The notes under the pieces were generated by a model, which saw only the letters and a list, made by a program, of their open reading frames with translations, did no database searches and had not been told where the DNA came from. A stretch of 64,000 nt of DNA from Pantoea endophytica (GTDB lineage Bacteria; Pseudomonadota; Gammaproteobacteria; Enterobacterales; Enterobacteriaceae), in contig NZ_PJRT01000020.1 of assembly GCF_002858935.1 (NCBI RefSeq), positions 1 to 64,000 of the forward strand, read 5' to 3'. A program made the translations under genes and the position numbers. Shown piece after piece: positions 1 to 7,794 of this stretch (positions are counted from its first letter, which is position 1; each line of letters begins with the position of its first letter).

Positions 1-116
1 TGGCGGCTTTAGCGCGGTGGTCCCACCTGACCCCATGCCGAACTCAGAAGTGAAACGCCGTAGCGCCGATGGTAGTGTGGGGCCTCCCCATGCGAGAGTA
101 GGGAACTGCCAGGCAT
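1..116 (+). rRNA. rrfD: 5S ribosomal RNA, cut at the window start
   Basis: A 5S rRNA gene that lacks only its first four bases (TGCC) because the window begins inside it. Apart from one base it is identical to the complete 5S copy at 240-359. Together with the tRNA-Thr and the second 5S gene it forms the distal end of an rRNA operon. In E. coli only rrnD ends 5S - tRNA-Thr - 5S, and the transporter operon that follows is also the rrnD neighbour there. Confidence 0.97.
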
Positions 117-129
117 CAAATTAAAGTGT

Positions 130-205
130 GCTGATATGGCTCAGTTGGTAGAGCGCACCCTTGGTAAGGGTGAGGTCCCCAGTTCGACTCTGGGTATCAG
201 CACCA
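130..205 (+). tRNA. thrV: tRNA-Thr (anticodon GGT)
   Basis: A 76-base tRNA ending in an encoded CCA. The acceptor stem pairs GCTGATA with TATCAGC, and the anticodon loop TTGGTAA presents GGT. It lies 13 bases after one 5S gene and 34 bases before the next, so it is a distal tRNA of the rRNA operon, processed from the same transcript (thrV position of E. coli rrnD). Confidence 0.97.
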
Positions 206-239
206 GTTTTAAAGCGTGAGTTCGGTAAATTACAGAATT

Positions 240-359
240 TGCCTGGCGGCTTTAGCGCGGTGGTCCCACCTGACCCCATGCCGAACTCAGAAGTGAAACG
301 CCGTAGCGCCGATGGTAGTGTGGGGTCTCCCCATGCGAGAGTAGGGAACTGCCAGGCAT
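240..359 (+). rRNA. rrfF: 5S ribosomal RNA, second copy
   Basis: A complete 120-base 5S rRNA with the terminal stem TGCCTGGCGGC paired to the 3' end. It differs from the first copy by one transition (T at 326 against C at 83). It is the last gene of the rRNA operon and is followed at once by an intrinsic terminator. Confidence 0.97.
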
Positions 360-366
360 CAAACAC

Positions 367-398
367 AAAAGCCCTGAACGAAAGTTCAGGGCTTTTTT
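367..398 (+). terminator. Intrinsic terminator of the rRNA operon
   Basis: The stem GCCCTGAAC / GTTCAGGGC with a GAAA loop is followed by a run of T residues, directly after the second 5S gene. A preceding A-run would also let it stop transcription on the opposite strand. Confidence 0.93.
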
Positions 399-459
399 GT
401 ATGCATCAGAAACCTTCAGCTGTCACTCACAAACCTAACCCAATTCAAATTGCAGTTAT

Positions 460-496
460 AAAAAAAGCCCCTGCTTTTCAGCAGAGGTGTTTCTTA
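460..496 (-). terminator. Intrinsic terminator of the aapJQMP operon
   Basis: Read leftward, CCTCTGC pairs with GCAGGGG (one G-T pair) around a GAAAA-type loop and is followed by a T-run. It lies 18 bases past the aapP stop codon. With the rRNA terminator it insulates the two converging units. Confidence 0.85.
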
Positions 497-513
497 ATCT
501 AACTCACTGGATA

Positions 514-1275
514 TCAATGAATAACCTGTGACAGAAACGCACGTGTACGTTCTGATTTCGGATTGGCAAAGAACTCCTGAGGCGGGGCTTCTTCGACAAT
601 TTCACCCCGATCCATGAAGATCACACGATCCGCCACCGTACGCGCAAATCCCATCTCATGGGTAACGCACAACATGGTCATGCCATCTTCTGCCAGGCCA
701 ATCATCGTATCGAGTACTTCTTTAACCATCTCGGGATCGAGCGCGGAGGTTGGCTCATCAAACAGCATAATTTTCGGCTTCATACAGAGTGAACGGGCGA
801 TCGCCACACGCTGTTGCTGACCACCTGAAAGCTGGCCAGGAAATTTATGCGCATGCTCAGCAATGCGTACACGCTGAAGGTAATGCATGGCCAGCTCTTC
901 TGCTTCTTTCTTCGGCATTTTGCGTACCCAAATCGGTGCCAGCGTACAGTTTTGCAAAACGGTAAGATGCGGGAAAAGATTAAAGTGCTGGAAAACCATG
1001 CCGACTTCGGTTCGAACTCGTTCAATATTACGCACATCGTGATTGAGATGGATGCCATCCACCACAATGCGTCCTTGCTGATGTTCTTCGAGGTGATTGA
1101 TACAACGAATAGTGGTCGATTTACCCGAACCGGACGGTCCGCACAGTACGATACGTTCGCGTGGTTTTACTTTTAAATTGATGTCTTTCAATACATGGAA
1201 CTGACCGTACCATTTGTTAACGTTTTCGAGTGTAATCATCATGGCATCAGCCGCATTAGTCATAGTTTGTGTCAT
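514..1275 (-). CDS. aapP: Amino-acid ABC transporter ATP-binding protein
   Basis: This 253-aa cytoplasmic ATPase powers import of polar amino acids by the AapJQMP (YhdWXYZ) transporter. All ABC motifs are intact: Walker A GPSGSGKS (46-53), the signature LSGGQQQR (149-156), Walker B IMLFDE (169-174) and the switch histidine H206. It is the last gene of the operon, 8 bases after aapM and before the terminator. It is very close to E. coli YhdZ, apart from a slightly longer N-terminus with alternative ATG starts. The substrate is inferred from the family (general L-amino-acid or Glu/Gln-type uptake), not seen in this subunit. Confidence 0.96.
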   Translation of the reverse strand: MTQTMTNAADAMMITLENVNKWYGQFHVLKDINLKVKPRERIVLCGPSGSGKSTTIRCINHLEEHQQGRIVVDGIHLNHDVRNIERVRTEVGMVFQHFNLFPHLTVLQNCTLAPIWVRKMPKKEAEELAMHYLQRVRIAEHAHKFPGQLSGGQQQRVAIARSLCMKPKIMLFDEPTSALDPEMVKEVLDTMIGLAEDGMTMLCVTHEMGFARTVADRVIFMDRGEIVEEAPPQEFFANPKSERTRAFLSQVIH

Positions 1276-1283
1276 GTTAAACC

Positions 1284-2384
1284 TCAGTGCGATGCACGCC
1301 CGGTGTGAAAACGCTTCTCCAGATACTGGCTATAGCGCGACATGCTAAAACAGAAAATCCAGTAAACCATGGCAGCAAATACATAGCCTTCCGTCGACAT
1401 ACCCAACCAGGTTGGATCAACGGTGGCTTGCTGCACGCTACTGAAGAGATCGAATAAGCCGATGATGATCACCAGGCTGGTATCTTTAAACAGCGCAATG
1501 ATGGTATTCACCAGGCCGGGAATGGTCATCTTGAGCGCCTGCGGTAAAATCACCAGCATCTGGGTTTTCCAGTAGCCCAGCGACAGAGATTCAGCGGCTT
1601 CATATTGGCCTTTTGGTAGCGCCTGCAAACCGCCGCGCACCACTTCCGCGACATACGCAGACTGGAACAAAATCACGCCAACCAACGCACGCACCAGTTT
1701 GTCGATGGTGGTACCTTCCGCCATAAATAGTGGCAGCATCACCGACGACATAAACAGTACGGTGATCAGCGGTACACCACGCCAGAACTCAATGAAGATG
1801 ATCGAAAGTGTACGCACCACCGGCATTTCAGAGCGGCGTCCCAGCGCCAGTAAAATCCCCAACGGCAGCGCGCCGGCAATCCCCACTGAAGCGATAATCA
1901 GCGTTAATGTCAGGCCGCCCCACTGGCGAGTCTCTACGCGCTCTAAACCGAAATAACCACCGTACATCAGGAACCAAACCACAATCGGATAGACCACCGC
2001 CCAACAAGCGATGTAGCGACCGCGACGCGGCATTGATTTGATGAACATCGGAATAATCGAGAGCAAGCCGATGACCAGCGACAGGTTGATGCGCCAGCGC
2101 AGTTCATGCGGATAGAGCCCATACATAAACTGGCCAAAGCGTGCATGGATAAACACCCAACATGCGCCTTCTTTGGTACAGTCTGCGCGCGTCTCACCAA
2201 TCCAGTTAGCCTGAAATACCAGCCAGTTCAGTGCCGGAGGAATCACGTTCCAGATAAGCCAGATGCTGAACAACGTCAGCAATGTATTCAGCCAGCTGGA
2301 GAACAGATTTTTGCGTGCCCAGAGCCAAGCCTTGCTAAGTGGATTGGTCGGAATCGGCGGTGTTTCATGTGTAGTAACAGACAT
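1284..2384 (-). CDS. aapM: Amino-acid ABC transporter permease (AapM type)
   Basis: A 366-aa inner-membrane permease of the HisMQ/AapM type. Several hydrophobic segments in the N-terminal half precede a C-terminal permease core that carries the EAA-loop motif ([14 protein letters not shown]), the contact with the ATPase. The family's extra N-terminal membrane region makes it longer than a minimal HisM. It starts 15 bases after aapQ with a GAACGGGA ribosome-binding region, so it is translated as part of the operon. It should heterodimerise with AapQ. Homologue of E. coli YhdY. Confidence 0.95.
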   Translation of the reverse strand: MSVTTHETPPIPTNPLSKAWLWARKNLFSSWLNTLLTLFSIWLIWNVIPPALNWLVFQANWIGETRADCTKEGACWVFIHARFGQFMYGLYPHELRWRINLSLVIGLLSIIPMFIKSMPRRGRYIACWAVVYPIVVWFLMYGGYFGLERVETRQWGGLTLTLIIASVGIAGALPLGILLALGRRSEMPVVRTLSIIFIEFWRGVPLITVLFMSSVMLPLFMAEGTTIDKLVRALVGVILFQSAYVAEVVRGGLQALPKGQYEAAESLSLGYWKTQMLVILPQALKMTIPGLVNTIIALFKDTSLVIIIGLFDLFSSVQQATVDPTWLGMSTEGYVFAAMVYWIFCFSMSRYSQYLEKRFHTGRASH

Positions 2385-2399
2385 AATGATCCCGTTCTC

Positions 2400-3578
2400 T
2401 TAACGCTCAACCAGCGCAATTTTGCGATTGTAGAGGTTCATCAGCAGTGAAATGATCAGGCTGATAATCAGGTAAACCGCCATGGTAATCGCGATGGTTT
2501 CTATCGCCTGACCGGTTTGGTTCAGCACGGTACCGGCAAACAGCGAAACCATATCTGGATAGCCGATAGCGGCCGCCAGCGATGAGTTTTTCACGATGTT
2601 GAGGTACTGGCTGGTGAGTGGCGGGATAATCACACGCATTGCCTGCGGAATGATCACCTGTCGCATGGTCACTGGATTAGGTAAACCGAGCGAACGTGCG
2701 GCTTCGCTTTGACCATGTGGCACCGACTGAATACCGGAACGAATCACTTCGGCGATGAACGACGAGGTATAAACCGACAGCGCGAGAGTCAACGCGGCGA
2801 GCTCAGGGATCATCACGAAACCGCCGCGGAAGTTAAATCCACGCAGTTCCGGCACATCCCAATGCATGGCAACGCCAAACAAGGTATGAGCAATCAGCGG
2901 CAGCAGAATCAGCAACCCAACCGCAGCCGGCCAGGTGCGACGCAGTTGGCCGGTTTTTAACTGATGCTTACGGTTGTAGCGGAACAGCGCCACGCAACCC
3001 AGCACCGCTAACGCCAGCGCGATCAGGAATGGCCATGTGCCAGGTGCGTACTCGGGCCACGGAATATACAAACCGCGATTGCTGACGAATGCCAAATCAA
3101 AAGCGTTGAGTGCCTGACGTGGGCCGGGCAGGTTACGCAGTACCGCGAAGTACCAGAAAAAGATCTGCAGCAGCGGCGGGATATTACGGAAGGTCTCGAT
3201 ATAAATGGTTGAAAGCTTGCGCAGCAGCCAGTTCTCAGACAAGCGAGCCAGGCCCACGGCAAAGCCAAGGATCGAAGCGAAAACAATACAGAGCGCGGAA
3301 ACCAGCAGGGTGTTGGTCAACCCCACCATAAACACGCGCGCGTAGGTGTCGCCTTCGGTGTAATCGATCAGGTGCTGGACGATGCCGAAGCCGGCACTGC
3401 GATCCAGAAACCCGAATCCGGAAGTGATGCCACGATTGGCCAGATTGATTACGGTGTTGTGGATTAAATATCCCACCACAGCAAGCACGGCAACAATCGC
3501 GACGATCTGGTAAAGCCAGGCGCGAACCGTAGGATTACCGAACGAAAAATCCCTTTTTACGGTTGGGCGTTGCGACAT
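2400..3578 (-). CDS. aapQ: Amino-acid ABC transporter permease (AapQ type)
   Basis: A 392-aa integral membrane permease, partner of AapM. The C-terminal core shows the EAA motif (SEAARSLGLPNPVTMRQV) followed by IIPQAMRVIIPPLTSQ, typical of polar-amino-acid permeases. The N-terminal half contains additional transmembrane segments and a long soluble loop characteristic of AapQ/BztB proteins. It lies downstream of the binding-protein gene, separated by 66 bases that contain a strong hairpin. Homologue of E. coli YhdX. Confidence 0.95.
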   Translation of the reverse strand: MSQRPTVKRDFSFGNPTVRAWLYQIVAIVAVLAVVGYLIHNTVINLANRGITSGFGFLDRSAGFGIVQHLIDYTEGDTYARVFMVGLTNTLLVSALCIVFASILGFAVGLARLSENWLLRKLSTIYIETFRNIPPLLQIFFWYFAVLRNLPGPRQALNAFDLAFVSNRGLYIPWPEYAPGTWPFLIALALAVLGCVALFRYNRKHQLKTGQLRRTWPAAVGLLILLPLIAHTLFGVAMHWDVPELRGFNFRGGFVMIPELAALTLALSVYTSSFIAEVIRSGIQSVPHGQSEAARSLGLPNPVTMRQVIIPQAMRVIIPPLTSQYLNIVKNSSLAAAIGYPDMVSLFAGTVLNQTGQAIETIAITMAVYLIISLIISLLMNLYNRKIALVER

Positions 3579-3605
3579 GTTAAAACCTCAGTGAAGATTA
3601 CGCGT

Positions 3606-3628
3606 GGGCACCGCAGGATGCGGTGCCC
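3606..3628 (-). other. Stable intercistronic hairpin between aapJ and aapQ
   Basis: A perfect 10-bp stem GGGCACCGCA / TGCGGTGCCC with a 3-base loop lies between the binding-protein gene and the first permease gene. It has no T-run on the leftward strand, so it is more likely an mRNA-stabilising or attenuating structure than a full terminator. That arrangement is common where binding protein must exceed permease. Confidence 0.7.
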
Positions 3629-3644
3629 GACTGGCAGAATGGAA

Positions 3645-4670
3645 TTAACGAACTGGCGGAGCGTACTGGATGCCGCCCGCATTCCACAGCGCATTCTGGC
3701 CGCGCTTAATTTTCAGTGCGCTGTCTTTACCGACGTTACGGTCGAACACTTCCTGATAGTTACCCACTTGTTTGATGATGTTGTAAGCCCACTTGTTATC
3801 GAGCTTCAGGTCTTTACCGAAGTCACCTTCCGCGCCCAGCAGATGTGCCATATCCGGCGTAGTCGGTTTCGCTACCATGTCATCGACATTTTTAGAGCTG
3901 ATACCCATCTCTTCCGCGTTCAGCATGGCATACAGCGACCATTTGACGATGGTGAACCAATCGTCATCACCGCGACGTACCACGGGCCCCAGCGGCTCTT
4001 TCGAGATCACTTCTGGCAGTACAATGAACTCGTCTGGCTTGCCAAGTTTGATACGCAGCGCATACAGCTGAGATTGGTCAGACGCGAGGGTGTCGCAACG
4101 GCCGCTGTCGAGCGCTTTAGCGGATTCGTCAGAGCGGTCGAAGGTCACTGGGGTGTACTGCATTTTATGGGTTTTGAAGTAGTCAGCCACGTTCAGCTCG
4201 GTATCAGTACCGGCCTGGATACACACGGTGGCGCCATCCAACTCTTTAGCACTTTTCAGACCGGCTTTCTGGTGCGTCAGGAAGCCGATACCGTCGTAAT
4301 AGTTCACGCCTGCAAACAGGAAGCCCATGCCGCCATCGCGTGATGAGGTCCATGTGGTGTTACGAGATAAGATGTCTACTTCGCCAGACTGCAGCGCGGT
4401 GAAGCGTTCTTTTGCGGTCAGCGGGGTGTATTTCACTTTAGTTGCGTCGCCAAATACTGCGGCAGCGGCTGCACGGCATACATCCACGTCAATACCGGTG
4501 AATTTGCCGTTAGAGTCAGCATAAGAGAAGCCTGGCAGGCCGTCACTGATGCCGCACTGTATAAAACCTTTCTTCTTAATGGCATCCAGCGTGGTGCCAG
4601 CGTGCGCTTGTTGAGCAACAGCTAACAGCGAGGCTGCAGCGACCAGAGTGGAAAGCATCATCTTTTTCAT
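3645..4670 (-). CDS. aapJ: Periplasmic amino-acid-binding protein of the Aap transporter
   Basis: A 341-aa solute-binding protein of the bacterial type 3 (polar amino acid) family. It has a Sec signal peptide (MKKMM, hydrophobic core, cleavage near AHA-G at 24/25). The mature part has the family motif GFSYADSNGKFTGIDVDVCRA and the hinge region. It delivers the amino acid to AapQM. It is first in the operon with an AGGATG-type ribosome-binding site, and is preceded by a sigma-54-type promoter, implying induction by nitrogen limitation. Homologue of E. coli YhdW, here intact. Confidence 0.95.
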   Translation of the reverse strand: MKKMMLSTLVAAASLLAVAQQAHAGTTLDAIKKKGFIQCGISDGLPGFSYADSNGKFTGIDVDVCRAAAAAVFGDATKVKYTPLTAKERFTALQSGEVDILSRNTTWTSSRDGGMGFLFAGVNYYDGIGFLTHQKAGLKSAKELDGATVCIQAGTDTELNVADYFKTHKMQYTPVTFDRSDESAKALDSGRCDTLASDQSQLYALRIKLGKPDEFIVLPEVISKEPLGPVVRRGDDDWFTIVKWSLYAMLNAEEMGISSKNVDDMVAKPTTPDMAHLLGAEGDFGKDLKLDNKWAYNIIKQVGNYQEVFDRNVGKDSALKIKRGQNALWNAGGIQYAPPVR

Positions 4671-4765
4671 AAAGCATCCTGTGTGGCGATATCGTGTGTT
4701 GTTATGTTTGCGCGCACTTTAATGTGCGCTGTTTTCTGTCTGTGGTGGTTAGCCATCCACAACTC

Positions 4766-4782
4766 TGCAAACCTGATGCCAG
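4766..4782 (-). promoter_or_regulatory. Sigma-54 promoter of the aapJQMP operon
   Basis: Read leftward the sequence is CTGGCATCAGGTTTGCA. It has GG and GC exactly ten bases apart and matches 11 of 13 defined positions of the consensus YTGGCACGRNNNTTGCW. The start site would be near 4756, giving a leader of about 85 bases before aapJ. Sigma-54 control by NtrC fits an amino-acid importer; I recall the E. coli yhd operon being listed in the Ntr regulon. The site lies inside a perfect inverted repeat (4765-4790), discussed in findings. Confidence 0.75.
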
Positions 4783-4857
4783 GTTTGCAGAATCCTGAAT
4801 TCTCTGGAAAGATCTTTTAATAAACTGAAGCACTCAGAAGATTCTGGCTAATATGGC

Positions 4858-4872
4858 GCACCAAAAGGCAGC
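4858..4872 (-). promoter_or_regulatory. Possible NtrC enhancer half-site
   Basis: GCACCAAAAGGCAGC has one perfect half of the NtrC consensus (GCACCA, spacer, TGGTGC) and a degraded second half. It sits about 100 bases upstream of the presumed start, the usual NtrC distance. Only one half is good, so this is tentative. Confidence 0.35.
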
Positions 4873-4882
4873 ATGACGAGAC

Positions 4883-5160
4883 GACACGATCACAAATAGT
4901 GCAAAAAGTTTCACTATATGGAAGCAGTGTGAGCTAACGCTCAGGAGTGGATGTATGAGTTTGCACGCTTACGGCCGAAGCGGTTGAGGATCACAGAGAA
5001 AGCGGGCTGAAGGGTGATGAAAGGATAAGTGAGCGCGTAATAAAGTGAGGGGAAATGCGTTGCTAAGAGGGATAGGATATCACTGCTGCAATTGCAACTA
5101 TCGTTACCATTATCGCGCCAATTGTTTCATGCGTTTTTAACCTCAGGAAATTACCGGCAG
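4883..5160. other. Intergenic stretch between aapJ promoter and fis
   Basis: About 280 bases with no convincing gene. A short dyad TAGTG-N10-CACTA occurs near 4899-4918. E. coli carries acrEF/envR and other genes between fis and yhdW, so this gap may be where such genes were lost or never acquired. I see no RNA gene or insertion sequence. Confidence 0.5.
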
Positions 5161-5163
5161 CAG

Positions 5164-5194
5164 AAACAAAAACGCCAGCCGCAAGGCTGGCGTT
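5164..5194 (-). terminator. Intrinsic terminator of the dusB-fis operon
   Basis: Read leftward, AACGCCAGCC and GGCTGGCGTT form a perfect 10-bp stem with a TTGC loop, followed by TTTTTGTTTC. It starts 18 bases past the fis stop codon. Confidence 0.93.
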
Positions 5195-5212
5195 ATCGCA
5201 GCAACGAACAGA

Positions 5213-5509
5213 TTAGTTCATGCCGTATTTTTTCAGCTTCTTACGCAGGGTACCGCGGTTGATACCCATCATCAGAGCTGCACGGGTCTGGTTGCCACGG
5301 GTGTACTGCATCACCATGTCCAACAGAGGCTGCTCGACTTCTGCCAATACCAGCTCATACAGATCACTCACATCCTGACCGTTCAGTTGAGCAAAATAGT
5401 TCTTCAGTGACTGTTTAACCGAATCACGCAGTGGCTTTTGGGTCACCTGATCCTGAGAGTTAACGGTAGAAACGGTGAGTACGTCAGAATTTACGCGTTG
5501 TTCGAACAT
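5213..5509 (-). CDS. fis: Nucleoid protein and growth-phase regulator Fis
   Basis: A 98-aa DNA-binding dimer that bends DNA, activates rRNA and tRNA promoters, and assists site-specific inversion and excision. The C-terminal helix-turn-helix region ([20 protein letters not shown]) is unchanged, and by my recollection the whole protein differs from E. coli Fis at only two positions. The N-terminal beta-hairpin needed for Hin/Gin stimulation is present. It is the second gene after dusB, 24 bases downstream. Expression comes from the promoter upstream of dusB, so fis is co-transcribed. Confidence 0.98.
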   Translation of the reverse strand: MFEQRVNSDVLTVSTVNSQDQVTQKPLRDSVKQSLKNYFAQLNGQDVSDLYELVLAEVEQPLLDMVMQYTRGNQTRAALMMGINRGTLRKKLKKYGMN

Positions 5510-5533
5510 AGTTCTTTCAGCTCTTTATTTCGT

Positions 5534-6499
5534 TTACGCAAGATTTTCGAAGTATGCCTCCAACGCCTCCAGCTGTTCGCTGGCATCCTCTATGGCGTTG
5601 AATGTGCGCCGAAACTGGTCATCAGGAGCACTTTCCTGCAAATACCAGGAAACGTGTTTTCGGGCAATACGGTATCCTTTGCGCTGACCGTAAAAGTCGT
5701 GCAGCTCCCGTATATGTCCAATCAGCATTTGCTTCACTTCAGCCAGCGGCTTCGGTGCCAGCAGCTCCCCTGTGTCCAGATAATGCTGGATTTCCCGGAA
5801 GATCCACGGTCTTCCCTGAGCGGCACGGCCAACCATAAGAGCATCGGCTCCGGTATAGTCGAGCACCGCTCTGGCTTTATGCGGGTCAGTAATGTCGCCA
5901 TTCGCAATAATCGGAATGGAAACGCTCTGCTTAACTGTCCGAATGCTGTCGTATTCAGCAAATCCCTCAAACAAACAGGCGCGCGTGCGGCCATGAATGG
6001 TGAGAGCCTGAATGCCACAGCGTTCAGCCAATTGGGCAATCTCTACACAATTACGATTTTCTTTGTCCCAGCCGGTACGAATTTTCAGCGTAACCGGTAC
6101 ATCCACTGCATTAACCACCGCGGTGAGAATCGACTCCACCAGTTGCGGATGTTGCAGCAGCGCTGAACCTGCCATCTTACGATTCACTTTTTTGGCCGGG
6201 CAGCCCATGTTGATATCGATAATCTGCGCGCCAGACGCCACATTAATGCGCGCGGCAGCAGCCATCTCATCAGGATCGCAACCAGCAATTTGCACGGCGC
6301 GGATACCAGGCTCGTCACTATGCACCATGCGCAAACGGGATTTGTCACTGGCCCAAACTTCCGGGTTCGACGACAGCATCTCGGAGACAGTCATTCCGGC
6401 GCCGTTCTCGTAACACAGGGTGCGAAATGGCTTATCGGATACTCCGGCCATAGGCGCAGCAATGAGTCGATTACGTAGCTGATGTTGTCCAATGCGCAT
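5534..6499 (-). CDS. dusB: tRNA-dihydrouridine synthase B
   Basis: This FMN-dependent enzyme reduces uridine to dihydrouridine in the tRNA D-loop. The frame is open further upstream, but the start chosen ([10 protein letters not shown]) gives 321 aa, the E. coli length, and lies downstream of the mapped-type promoter. C100 in [11 protein letters not shown] is the catalytic cysteine, and the TIM-barrel motifs ([18 protein letters not shown]) are intact. No strong Shine-Dalgarno precedes it, consistent with the E. coli operon, where dusB is weakly translated and mainly serves as leader for fis. Confidence 0.95.
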   Translation of the reverse strand: MRIGQHQLRNRLIAAPMAGVSDKPFRTLCYENGAGMTVSEMLSSNPEVWASDKSRLRMVHSDEPGIRAVQIAGCDPDEMAAAARINVASGAQIIDINMGCPAKKVNRKMAGSALLQHPQLVESILTAVVNAVDVPVTLKIRTGWDKENRNCVEIAQLAERCGIQALTIHGRTRACLFEGFAEYDSIRTVKQSVSIPIIANGDITDPHKARAVLDYTGADALMVGRAAQGRPWIFREIQHYLDTGELLAPKPLAEVKQMLIGHIRELHDFYGQRKGYRIARKHVSWYLQESAPDDQFRRTFNAIEDASEQLEALEAYFENLA

Positions 6500-6537
6500 G
6501 AAAAAAGAAGTGACCCTAACTGTTCGCAAGGCGGCGT

Positions 6538-6566
6538 ATATTACGCATTTTTTAGAGAAGATGAAA
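6538..6566 (-). promoter_or_regulatory. dusB-fis promoter with GC-rich discriminator
   Basis: Read leftward: -35 TTTCAT (6561-6566), a 17-base spacer, -10 TAATAT (6538-6543), then ACGCCGCC. The hexamers are the ones I recall for E. coli fis. The GC-rich discriminator is the hallmark of promoters shut off by ppGpp/DksA in stationary phase. AT-rich DNA upstream (6640-6720) is a plausible Fis/IHF binding zone. Confidence 0.85.
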
Positions 6567-6599
6567 GGCCAAACTTTGAACAATTCGCTCTCACAGAGC

Positions 6600-6863
6600 A
6601 CGGAAATAGCGTTATCCAGTAAGGGATAAGTTATTAATCTTTATAATTCATGAGATTAAAAAAATATGGTGAAATTGTGTACAAAAATTTTTCTCAAAAC
6701 ATGACCGAAATCACAACATAAAAACCGCTTCTTCCGGTAATTAGCGAAAGAAATGACGCCATTATGATTATTAATTGAACTACTTAGTCACGTAGGGTTA
6801 GCGTCACTCCCCAAAAACCTACGTCGTGGAGGAGTGACAGATATAACCTCAGACATCAGGCAA
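6600..6863. other. Region upstream of the dusB-fis promoter
   Basis: No gene is seen. The half next to the promoter is strongly AT-rich, as expected for Fis and IHF sites that control fis. The distal half carries two interleaved inverted repeats (6790-6838) just past the carbonic anhydrase stop codon. Confidence 0.6.
6790..6838. repeat. Two interleaved inverted repeats after the carbonic anhydrase gene
   Basis: Arm A ACGTAGG (6790-6796) pairs with CCTACGT (6818-6824). Arm B GTCACTCC (6803-6810) pairs with GGAGTGAC (6831-6838). The order A-B-A'-B' permits either hairpin, or both as a pseudoknot. Leftward, arm B encloses TTTTT, so this could be an atypical terminator for the carbonic anhydrase gene. 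Confidence 0.6.
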
Positions 6864-7595
6864 CTATTCAATAACCACGCGACCATTCAGCGGCTGTACT
6901 GGGCGACTGTTGCCGTGCTCACCTAACAGTTTGGCGAACGTTTTAAGCTGTTCAGTTGATGCCGAAACAGTTTGCTTCATCACTAACCAGCGCACACCTT
7001 CGGTACAAGGTGGCGTCGTCAACGAACCGCTAAAGCGATAGTAGTTCTTTTGACCCGGAATCAAAGCGCTGAGATTGAGTGGCTGTTGCAGCGCCGCCTC
7101 TTTGTTAACTTCAGGTGGCAGTTCACGCAGGATCTCCGCCAGCGCAGGGTTTTCCGCCCCGGCTTCAAACATCACGCCAACCACCGCCAGATGTCCCTCT
7201 TCGCTGGCATGGACGAAATGCGCGGCCAGCGGAAAGCGTTTGCCATCAATCAGATTTTCGCTCGGCGTATGGAAGTGGAACTGACGCAGCGTATAAGCTT
7301 CGCCATCCAGCGCCAGCGCATCGCCATCTTTGACGTTGATCTGGATGGTGTGACCGTTATTGATGATGGATTTTTGTTTGGCTTGATAGCTCAACGTTAG
7401 CGGCGGCAATTGTCCATTCACCACCTTGCGGATATCGACAGGCGACTGGTTCACACCGCTTTTACAGGTGTGATAATCGGCGTGCAGATTGCCCCATTCA
7501 TCCGGCGCTTCATAAGACCAGTTTGAGCTGTGAGCGTGCGCATACGATGCCATGCTTGTCAGCAGAGCGAATAAACAAAGTTTCTTTTTCATCAT
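6864..7595 (-). CDS. cah: Periplasmic alpha-carbonic anhydrase
   Basis: A zinc enzyme interconverting CO2 and bicarbonate in the periplasm. The 243-aa precursor has a signal peptide (MMKKK, hydrophobic core, cleavage near AHA around 20-22). Zinc ligands are H107 and H109 in QFHFHTPSEN and H126 in AAHFVH. C44 and C197 (TPPCTEGVRW) are the conserved disulfide pair. The start could equally be the second methionine. E. coli K-12 has dusB directly next to prmA, so this gene is an addition at that junction. It is 63 bases upstream of no partner gene and probably forms its own transcript. Confidence 0.94.
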   Translation of the reverse strand: MMKKKLCLFALLTSMASYAHAHSSNWSYEAPDEWGNLHADYHTCKSGVNQSPVDIRKVVNGQLPPLTLSYQAKQKSIINNGHTIQINVKDGDALALDGEAYTLRQFHFHTPSENLIDGKRFPLAAHFVHASEEGHLAVVGVMFEAGAENPALAEILRELPPEVNKEAALQQPLNLSALIPGQKNYYRFSGSLTTPPCTEGVRWLVMKQTVSASTEQLKTFAKLLGEHGNSRPVQPLNGRVVIE

Positions 7596-7754
7596 CCATT
7601 ACTTTCAGCGATTTATCGAAGTGAAATGCCATCAAAGGCATTGCCAGCAGGGATAGCGCTATCGCCTGGAGCAGGATTGTAATGACTGAAATGTAAAGAA
7701 ACGGCAACGGATGAGAAGGGCTGGCGCTTTGAGACGGGTCTCAGAAAAATAGTA

Positions 7755-7787
7755 CGGCTTGCCAGTCAGTTAGCCCGACTGGCAAGC
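7755..7787 (-). terminator. Intrinsic terminator after prmA
   Basis: CTTGCCAGTC and GACTGGCAAG form a perfect 10-bp stem with a 9-base loop, followed leftward by CCGTACTATTTTT. It lies just past the prmA stop codon. The U-tract is interrupted but adequate. Confidence 0.75.
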
Positions 7788-7794
7788 GGGCAGG

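Noticed and set aside
4941-5130. Open leftward frame of about 60 codons between the aapJ promoter and fis
   Set aside because: No ATG, GTG or TTG start with a ribosome-binding site, composition not clearly coding, and no similarity I recognise. Could be a decayed gene, but the evidence is insufficient.
6500-6601. N-terminal extension of dusB
   Set aside because: It would place the start upstream of the transcription start implied by the fis-type promoter; the conserved protein begins at 6499.
7510-7707. 65-codon hydrophobic frame overlapping the start of the carbonic anhydrase gene
   Set aside because: It lies in another frame over the signal-peptide coding region; apparent hydrophobicity comes from that region and the AT-rich leader.
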